Shown here piece by piece: positions 43,290 through 48,843 of a stretch of DNA of 48,843 bases. The DNA comes from Clostridiales bacterium (lineage in GTDB: Bacteria; Bacillota; Clostridia; Oscillospirales; CAG-272): the NCBI GenBank assembly GCA_012519315.1, contig JAAYQM010000013.1, positions 1 through 48,843 on the forward strand. The letters run 5' to 3'. The position numbers were made by a program, and so were the translations under genes. The stretch's first letter is position 1. Each line of letters begins with the position of its first letter. The notes below the pieces were generated by a model. The model did not search any database, was not told where the DNA came from, and worked only from the letters and a program-made list of their open reading frames with translations.

Positions 43290-43793
43290 ATGAGCAGCAT
43301 AAATATTGTTCTTCACCAACCGCAGATTCCACAGAATACCGGCAACATTGCCCGCACCTGCGCCGCTACAGGAGCCTCACTTCATTTGATCGGGCCTCTC
43401 GGCTTTACGATAGACGATCGCAAGCTGAAGCGTGCCGGGCTTGATTATTGGCATAGTCTGGACATTGCTTTTTATGACAGTCTTAAGGATTTTTACGCAA
43501 AAAACCCGGATGCCCGAGAAAACACATACTATTTCACAACAAAGGCTAACCGCACCTATGCGGCGGCAGATTATCCGAAACGGGTTTATCTCATGTTCGG
43601 CAAGGAGACGGCGGGTCTGCCCGAGGAGCTTTTGCGGGAGAAATATGAGTTTTGCGTGCGAATTCCGATGCGGGAGGGGCAGCGCAGCCTTAATCTGTCA
43701 AATACCGTTGCAATTGCCGTCTATGAGGTGTTGCGCCAGCATAATTTTCCCGGACTCTTAAACGAGGGTAGACTGACAGGCTCGCCCGAATGA
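43290..43793 (+). CDS. trmL: tRNA (cytidine(34)-2'-O)-methyltransferase (SPOUT)
   Basis: The protein is 167 residues. The SPOUT knot motifs are present: INIVLHQPQIPQNTGNIART (motif 1 with Asn and Arg), then YLMFGKETAGLPEELL (motif 2), and IPMREGQRSLNLSNTVAIAVYEVLRQ (motif 3). TrmL methylates the wobble ribose of tRNA-Leu species with SAM. AAAAGGT 5-6 bases upstream fits the ATG. It is divergent from secA and ends before a terminator. Confidence 0.96.
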   Translation: MSSINIVLHQPQIPQNTGNIARTCAATGASLHLIGPLGFTIDDRKLKRAGLDYWHSLDIAFYDSLKDFYAKNPDARENTYYFTTKANRTYAAADYPKRVYLMFGKETAGLPEELLREKYEFCVRIPMREGQRSLNLSNTVAIAVYEVLRQHNFPGLLNEGRLTGSPE

Positions 43794-43872
43794 TAAAATA
43801 CAGGCTCGATAGGTTTATCGTCAATGTTGAGAAAGCTTAAAGGCGAAAGGATCTGTTCCAAATCAATAAAAT

Positions 43873-43912
43873 AAAAAACGCCTATGAAAAGGGATTTTTA
43901 CAGGCGTTTTTT
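43873..43912. terminator. Bidirectional terminator between trmL and the sulfatase gene
   Basis: AAAAAACGCCTATGAAAA pairs with TTTTTACAGGCGTTTTTT (imperfect middle), with A- and T-runs at both ends. It separates converging genes. Confidence 0.85.
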
Positions 43913-43937
43913 GCTTTTGCGGTTATGAGTTTTTGTT

Positions 43938-45683
43938 TTATTTAGAGTTGTCATCAAGTGCATAGGCCTCTCCGCAGACTATATCATAGGTGAGAAGATC
44001 AAAGAGAGGGATACTGTCTGTCGAATCGTCCGCATTTGTCGAATAAAGGGGATTTGATTCAAATTGGCTGAGGATTGCCGTATTTACCTTGGATAATGGG
44101 GCGCCTGCTGATTTTAACACAAGACCGGGAAGGTAGAATTCTGAGAAAATTCGGCTTGTGTCAATGTCGGGGCGCTCTTTATTGCTGTAGACGATGAATT
44201 GCTGCTTGTAAAGAATTTCGCAGTTTGAGGCATTCAGACCTAAATTCTCATAAAACAAGCTCTCACTTGAGAAAAAGGGAAAGTGGTCGCCAACAAAGAC
44301 GAGAATAGTCTCCTCCTCAAATTTTTCAAGCCAGAGGACGAAATCGTGTAAAGCGTCGGAGGATGTCTTGATTGCATTTAGATAAACCTCAAATTCCAGG
44401 GTGTCGTCCTCGCTGATATATGGCTGATGGTTTTGCATAGTGGTGGTGAAAATATAATTTGGCGCATTGTCCTTCCTCAATAGAATGGACTTGATGGCGT
44501 TATAGGCGGTACTGTCGTTGATATAGTCGCCGTAATATTCGGGTGTAATGCCGAGGTCATCAAAATCGGTGTCAAAAATCAGCTCATGAAAACCATAGCG
44601 AGGGTAAAAATCGTCCCGATTGTAAAAGCTTTTGCTGAAAGGGTGAATATAGCTGGTATAATAACTTGCATCGGATAGAGAGCGCGCAATGCTGTAAGTC
44701 TTTTTTGTATCCTTTATGAGATAGTGAGGGATGGTGGCATTTTGCAGGCTTTTAACAGGAAGACCTGTGATAAGCTCAAATTCTGCACGGGCGGTATAGC
44801 CGCCAAAGGTGGGAGAAAAGAGGTAGCCGGTTGCGGTCGTTTCCATATTTGTCACTGCATCAAAGCCGCGATAGACATCGCTGTCTATCTCTAAAGAAGG
44901 AAAGCAGCGAAAGTCACTGAAGGACTCGCAAGCAATGAAGATGATATTCGGACGCTTGCCTTGATCGGAAGGGGCAAACTTCTCTGTAAGGGAGTTTATG
45001 GCGTTTGCGTTGTAATTATCAGGCTCCGAAACAATACTTGCGATCGATTCGGCAGAGGATTGGAGCAGGTTGGCAAGGAAGCTGTTATTCGCGTATTTTT
45101 CGTTGGCGGCAAAGCTGTTTGTGGAGGGTCGTGTGTCCACATCAAAGGCGCGGTATAGGTACCCCGATATTCTTGGAGACAGAATAATCCAAAAAGCGGC
45201 TACCATTATAAGGATGCCTGAGATCCGAAGGGAAAGCGGCTTGCTTTCGATTCTTATTTTAAGGCGCGCGCAGGCAACCGCATAGGAGACAAGAGTGATT
45301 AAATTAACAACCATCCAGATGTGAATGCTGATATTCGCAAATCTGGCGATATCTGCCGCATTGCCGACCATGGTGATATCGGTGATGAGGAAGTGGCTGG
45401 AGCTTACCGAATGCTTAAAATATTCTACAAGGGAGAGAATGTAGAGAAGACCGCCGACTATAATTATTGAAATATACAGCTTTTTAAAAAGGATGGTGAG
45501 AGAAAAAAGAAGCAGGGAGATAAACAGAAGATTAAAAATTATCACCGTTGGACGACGAAGTATGAAGGTCAGCGTATCATTGAGGCTTTGGGTGCTGTTT
45601 ATTTCAGCTAAAAATACGATGTAAAAGGGTAGCAGAGCGATCAGTATGATTGATACCCACTTATTTGTTAATGTAATTTTCAA
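43938..45683 (-). CDS. LtaS-like sulfatase family membrane protein (phosphoglycerol transferase)
   Basis: The protein is 581 residues, with start TTG 45683 behind GGAGG (7 bases). Four or five membrane helices fill ~1-172. The extracellular alkaline-phosphatase/sulfatase domain (~243-575) has the metal site ACESFSD (Glu253), the likely nucleophile Thr297 in FGGYTARAEFE, HPFSKSFYNRDDFYPRYGF, TTMQNHQPYI and FVGDHFPFFS. This architecture belongs to LtaS-type enzymes, which move glycerol phosphate from phosphatidylglycerol to teichoic acids or other glycans. The exact acceptor cannot be deduced. Confidence 0.9.
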   Translation of the reverse strand: MKITLTNKWVSIILIALLPFYIVFLAEINSTQSLNDTLTFILRRPTVIIFNLLFISLLLFSLTILFKKLYISIIIVGGLLYILSLVEYFKHSVSSSHFLITDITMVGNAADIARFANISIHIWMVVNLITLVSYAVACARLKIRIESKPLSLRISGILIMVAAFWIILSPRISGYLYRAFDVDTRPSTNSFAANEKYANNSFLANLLQSSAESIASIVSEPDNYNANAINSLTEKFAPSDQGKRPNIIFIACESFSDFRCFPSLEIDSDVYRGFDAVTNMETTATGYLFSPTFGGYTARAEFELITGLPVKSLQNATIPHYLIKDTKKTYSIARSLSDASYYTSYIHPFSKSFYNRDDFYPRYGFHELIFDTDFDDLGITPEYYGDYINDSTAYNAIKSILLRKDNAPNYIFTTTMQNHQPYISEDDTLEFEVYLNAIKTSSDALHDFVLWLEKFEEETILVFVGDHFPFFSSESLFYENLGLNASNCEILYKQQFIVYSNKERPDIDTSRIFSEFYLPGLVLKSAGAPLSKVNTAILSQFESNPLYSTNADDSTDSIPLFDLLTYDIVCGEAYALDDNSK

Positions 45684-45872
45684 CCTAATGCCTCCAGAAT
45701 AATGGTTTGAGATATTTATTTGTTAAAGCATTGATAAACTATTCTTTAGTTCGTGCATCATGTAGTGAGAAATAATTTTATCAGCTTTATTATACTCTTT
45801 TTTCTCGCTATTGTAAAGACTTATTGCCATTTTTAGAGACAGAGGATGACACAGACTCCCAATACTCGGCAA

Positions 45873-45908
45873 AGGAATGTCCGTACGTAAAGTCGTACGG
45901 ACATTCCT
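45873..45908. repeat. Perfect 15-bp inverted repeat between the kinase-like and sulfatase genes
   Basis: AGGAATGTCCGTACG and its exact complement flank a 6-base loop. No T-run follows on the minus strand, where the cytidylate-kinase-like gene is read, so it is a poor Rho-independent terminator. It may be a palindromic repeat or a processing signal. The rest of 45684-45959 shows no gene. Confidence 0.7.
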
Positions 45909-45959
45909 ATATATGGAGGGTTGGTATGATTTGCAGCTTTTATATTATTATATACCAGA

Positions 45960-46610
45960 TTATATACCAGGAAGAATGCAATCATTCTTTTTTGCGAATA
46001 TTTTTGCATATTCGACGATAACATCGGCCGTTCCCTCAATGCCGAGAACTGAGCTGTCAATGGAAAGATTGTAGTTTTCCCGCAATCCCCATTTTCGCCC
46101 GGTATAAAAATTGTAATAACTTATGCGGCGGCGGTCGACCTTATTCATCATATCAAGAGCTTCGGTTGAGGAGACATTGTTCTGCTGTATGACCTGCTGC
46201 TTTCGAAACTCGGTATTCGCGTATAGGAAGACAGAGATTCGACCCGGATGCTCCCGCAGCACATAGTCGGCGCATCTGCCGACTATCACGCAGGGCGCGG
46301 TCTTTGCAAGATTTTTTATAATATCCGATTGGGTGATGAATAGCTGATCGTTGATCGGAAGAAGATTGCTGAGGGTCGAGTTGCTGGCATAGATTGATGA
46401 GCCGAGAGCAAGGGTGTAGAGCAGGCTGTTTGGCGCTTTTTCGTCGGCACTCATCAGCACATCCGGACTCATTTCCTTGATATTTGCCGACATTGTAATC
46501 AATTCTTTATCATAAAGATCAATGCCGAGCTTTTTTGCAATATGTTGTCCGATGGCGCGACCGGCACTTCCGTATTGACGGGCGATGGTGATGACAACGT
46601 GATGGCTCAT
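45960..46610 (-). CDS. Cytidylate kinase-like family protein
   Basis: The protein is 216 residues, with AGAGGT 6 bases before the ATG. The fold of the AAA_26 cytidylate-kinase-like family is visible: VVITIARQYGSAGRAIGQHIAKKLGIDLYDKELI at the phosphate loop, CVIVGRCADYVLREH, RISVFLYANTEFRKQQV and the VDRRRISYYNFYTGRKWG lid with consecutive Arg residues. It is distinct from the housekeeping Cmk, and the substrate is unproven. The gene stands alone with a gap of 122 bases to the S1-domain gene upstream. Confidence 0.9.
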   Translation of the reverse strand: MSHHVVITIARQYGSAGRAIGQHIAKKLGIDLYDKELITMSANIKEMSPDVLMSADEKAPNSLLYTLALGSSIYASNSTLSNLLPINDQLFITQSDIIKNLAKTAPCVIVGRCADYVLREHPGRISVFLYANTEFRKQQVIQQNNVSSTEALDMMNKVDRRRISYYNFYTGRKWGLRENYNLSIDSSVLGIEGTADVIVEYAKIFAKKNDCILPGI

Positions 46611-46732
46611 TTTTTTACCTCTGATATTCGAAGATTTATAAATCCCTTATCTTAAATAGTTTATAGCACTATTATATCAAAAAACTGATATTTGTAAATA
46701 GTTTTTGTTAAATATTAATAAAAATTTTAATT

Positions 46733-47674
46733 TCACACAAATTCAGTCATGATTATTTTATCGCAGTATTCAGGAGAATATCTCCATTTATCGATATGGG
46801 TTGTTGTTGTAGTGTCAATAAAATATTTTGGTGGGCGAATGGGAAGCTCCTCTTTATGGGTATCGATGATAACAAGCTTTATTTTCATGCGCTCGGGAAT
46901 GATGTTTTTAATATAAACGGCAGCCGTTTGCCCCGGGGAGATGCCGGGGCGCAGCTCTGCAAGACCTGCCAAATTTGGCGTAAGCTCTACAAAAATGCCA
47001 TAGCTCTCGATACTTCGTACTATCCCGGCAACCGTCTGCCCCGGTGAAAATAGAACGGCATTTTCCTCCCATGTTCCGAGAAGCTCCCGATGGGTGACAA
47101 AGATTCTCTCGCTTGCAGAATCGATGCTTTTAATAACAACTTTTATGTATTCGCCGATTAAAAAGCGGTCTCGGGGATGAGAGATGCGTGATACAGAAAT
47201 GCAGTCGACCGATAAAAGGGAGATAATACCGCATCCGATGTCCACAAAAGCGCCAAATTGCTCCATGTGGGTGATTTTTGCCGGAATTATGTCTCCGCAT
47301 ATAAGAGAGGAGATGTAGTTCATGGTGCATTCGTTTTGTGCGGCCCGCCGGGAGAGAATCGCGCGTAGCTGCCCGTCCGGCGCTCGCTCAAAGCCGATCA
47401 CCTTAAAGCAAACGGCCTTTCCTACCCTTGTGATGATGGCGATATCCTTAATTTCCTCTCCTTTCCCACATTTTTGAACCTCGTTTTTAGGCATAATGCC
47501 CTGCATTCCGTATAAATCAATATGCAGATTCAGCTCTTCGTCGCACATAAGAGCTGTGGATTCCAGTATTTTTCCCTGCTGCATTGCGCGCTCAAGTCCG
47601 GTAAGACTTGATATGTACTCTCTGTTTTCCGGGGTCTGTATAAGCATTCCTTCAGGTTTGTACAAGTTTGCCAT
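46733..47674 (-). CDS. S1-domain RNA-binding protein (ribosomal protein S1-like)
   Basis: The protein is 313 residues, ATG behind CGGAGG. An N-terminal segment (~40-115; ESTALMCDEELNLHIDLYGM) is a diverged S1-like fold. Two clear S1 domains follow, ~127-198 (GDIIPAKITHMEQFGAFVDIGCGIISLL) and ~212-278 (GQTVAGIVRSIESYGIFVELTPNLAGLAEL). The family binds single-stranded RNA and assists translation or RNA turnover. The gene lacks any fused IspH (as in some Clostridia) and lies alone behind the hairpin at 47787-47837. Confidence 0.88.
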   Translation of the reverse strand: MANLYKPEGMLIQTPENREYISSLTGLERAMQQGKILESTALMCDEELNLHIDLYGMQGIMPKNEVQKCGKGEEIKDIAIITRVGKAVCFKVIGFERAPDGQLRAILSRRAAQNECTMNYISSLICGDIIPAKITHMEQFGAFVDIGCGIISLLSVDCISVSRISHPRDRFLIGEYIKVVIKSIDSASERIFVTHRELLGTWEENAVLFSPGQTVAGIVRSIESYGIFVELTPNLAGLAELRPGISPGQTAAVYIKNIIPERMKIKLVIIDTHKEELPIRPPKYFIDTTTTTHIDKWRYSPEYCDKIIMTEFV

Positions 47675-47786
47675 ATTTTTACCTCCGCTCCGAGTTTTTA
47701 AATGATGTTATTTCACTTTTGCTAAGATATTACTGTAACATCATATGGCCGGACAGAGAAAATTATGACAAGCCGTCCTAAAAAGG

Positions 47787-47837
47787 ATATAGTCAGAGAA
47801 ATTAAGCGGCTTTTTATGCTTAATTCTCTGACTATAT
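47787..47837. terminator. Bidirectional terminator between the S1 gene and the exporter permease gene
   Basis: ATATAGTCAGAGAAATTAAGC pairs with GCTTAATTCTCTGACTATAT (one bulged A) around a ~10-base loop. On the minus strand the stem is followed by CCTTTTTAGG. It ends the transcript of the permease gene. Confidence 0.85.
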
Positions 47838-47905
47838 TTATTATGGTTCGGTTATAGGATTGTTGCCAATATTGCGCTTGCGCACAGGTGAAAACAGGTA
47901 TATGT

Positions 47906-48843
47906 CTATATCAGCTTTAAATAGATGCTCTCCCCGCGCTTGCGCGGAAATGTGTGTAAGAGAAGACTAAGCAGTGTAAAGAGGATTGCAATAGCGATAA
48001 GGACAATATCGGCTATTTCAGTTTTGATAAATCCGATGCCTATTGCTCCTGCAAAGCCGACCGTCATAGGTACAAGCACCCCGAATATGGACGCCATGGA
48101 TTGCTTGACAACAGAAACCTCGCTTGTCCATTTGAAATTAGGGAATAGAAGGTTTACGCATATACCGAAAAGGGCGGTTAAGAAACAAAAGAGCAGCGGG
48201 ATCAGGAAGGTCATTATGCTTTTAAAGAGATCCAGCTTAAGGGCAAAAATAACCAGCGGCGCATTAATCAGAACGGTCGGAACGGTAAGTGTAAGGGTGA
48301 AAAGTATTTTTGCGCTAAAGACGGTCATTGCCGAGACCGGAAGGGATTTCAGCAAGGGGAAGGCCTTTCCCTCCATGGAGAGAGAGATGGCGGCGGGGTT
48401 TGTCATTCCGACAATTGACGCTATGAGCAGGGGAACAATGGCGCCGATTTTTTGTGATACTTCGGGAATTTTGAACAGCTCATCGAGCATGGCGTTTCCG
48501 CCGAAAAGAAGGACGACGGATAACAAAAAGACCATGACCACCCCGACAATTGTATTCACAACATAAATAGGAGAGGCGAAATATCGGCGAGCTTCCTTGA
48601 GATAAAGGGTATGGAGTGCGGATTTTGTCCTTGTCTGTTTTGCGTACCCTTGGTTGATATCGAATTTGCTTCGGGTGGCGGTGGTAGTGAGATAGGTGCG
48701 AAAAGTTCGAAAAACCTTTGTTACGATCAGGGCAAAGAGGGCAAAAGGAGCTACGGAAAGCAGGAAAAACGCAAAGAACGCTAAAAGATTACCCTTAGAT
48801 GTGGCAGCGACAAAGAGGGCTGCCGGGGGATACATTCTGTTGA
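47906..48843 (-). CDS. ABC-2-type exporter permease, C-terminal part (5' truncated by the window)
   Basis: The frame stays open to the window edge beyond the track's ATG at 48835 (preceding codons Asn-Arg, no stop), so at least 312 residues of a longer protein are seen. It has about seven hydrophobic helices: LLAFFAFFLLSVAPFALFAL, YVVNTIVGVVMVFLLSVVLL, GAIVPLLIASIVGMTNPAA, a long SMTVF...LTLTVPTVLINAPLVIFALK stretch, and IADIVLIAIAILFTLLSLLL. The loop ALHTLYLKEARRYFASPIYV and the SMEGKAFPLLKSLPVSAMTV motif are typical of ABC-2/EcsB-like exporter permeases, which pair with an ATPase gene usually adjacent. That ATPase would lie beyond the window. The substrate is unknown. Confidence 0.8.
   Translation of the reverse strand, partial: NRMYPPAALFVAATSKGNLLAFFAFFLLSVAPFALFALIVTKVFRTFRTYLTTTATRSKFDINQGYAKQTRTKSALHTLYLKEARRYFASPIYVVNTIVGVVMVFLLSVVLLFGGNAMLDELFKIPEVSQKIGAIVPLLIASIVGMTNPAAISLSMEGKAFPLLKSLPVSAMTVFSAKILFTLTLTVPTVLINAPLVIFALKLDLFKSIMTFLIPLLFCFLTALFGICVNLLFPNFKWTSEVSVVKQSMASIFGVLVPMTVGFAGAIGIGFIKTEIADIVLIAIAILFTLLSLLLHTFPRKRGESIYLKLI

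Noticed and set aside
1-48843. tRNA, rRNA, CRISPR, insertion sequence or prophage
   Set aside because: I found no direct-repeat array with spacers, no transposase or integrase motifs, and no cloverleaf or rRNA-like sequence on reading the intergenic regions.

Overview
The window reads as a chromosomal segment of a low-to-mid-GC Gram-positive anaerobe, most likely a member of class Clostridia (Bacillota). The reasons are strong AGGAGG ribosome-binding sites, frequent TTG/GTG starts, a T-box in front of pheST, lipoproteins with lipoboxes, an LtaS-type sulfatase, a hybrid-cluster-protein/rubredoxin pair, and split transketolase subunits. I see no rRNA, tRNA, CRISPR array, transposase or prophage. 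The genus cannot be fixed from the sequence alone.

Region 1 (1-13990) is a carbohydrate island. A broken upstream gene and a 40-residue peptide gene precede a glycosidase-like gene on the + strand. A five-gene minus-strand operon follows (9237 down to 2670). It encodes a sugar isomerase/epimerase-like TIM barrel, a secreted metallo-beta-lactamase-fold lipoprotein, an AraC regulator, an anchored protein with a duplicated beta-rich domain, and a sugar-type solute-binding lipoprotein. Divergent to it are a GH78 alpha-L-rhamnosidase and a DUF4091-type glycosidase-like protein. The set looks built to sense, bind and degrade a rhamnose-containing glycan, but no ABC permease is present.

Region 2 (14066-21060) is stress and osmotic physiology. 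It holds rubredoxin plus hydroxylamine reductase (Hcp), then a GntR-RCK_C regulator resembling BusR in front of an OpuC-type osmoprotectant ABC transporter (ATPase, permease, permease, binding lipoprotein), then a cupin. The ATPase reading frame has an in-frame TAA at codon 13, upstream of Walker A. The promoter between regulator and transporter is a consensus TTGACA-N17-TATAAT surrounded by repeated TGACAA boxes.

Region 3 (21225-31201) contains an E2-like acyltransferase lacking the catalytic His, a small membrane protein, a YiiX-like papain-fold protein, an OmpR/histidine-kinase pair, an HtrA protease, RuvX/YqgF, QueA and an M3 oligopeptidase. Region 4 (31495-40234) has the two transketolase halves, a superinfection-immunity-family membrane protein followed by an apparently orphan c-di-GMP-I-like (GEMM) RNA with its own terminator, pheST behind a Phe T-box, and two related membrane proteins. 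Region 5 (40274-48843) has secA, trmL, an LtaS-like sulfatase, a cytidylate-kinase-like protein, an S1-domain protein and a truncated ABC exporter permease.

The items most worth checking are the interrupted opuCA with its overlapping ATG and A8 run, the BusR-like operator array, the orphan GEMM-like RNA, hairpins placed between Shine-Dalgarno and start codon in two neighbouring genes (secA and a membrane protein), the catalytically altered E2-like protein, and the carbohydrate island without a permease.
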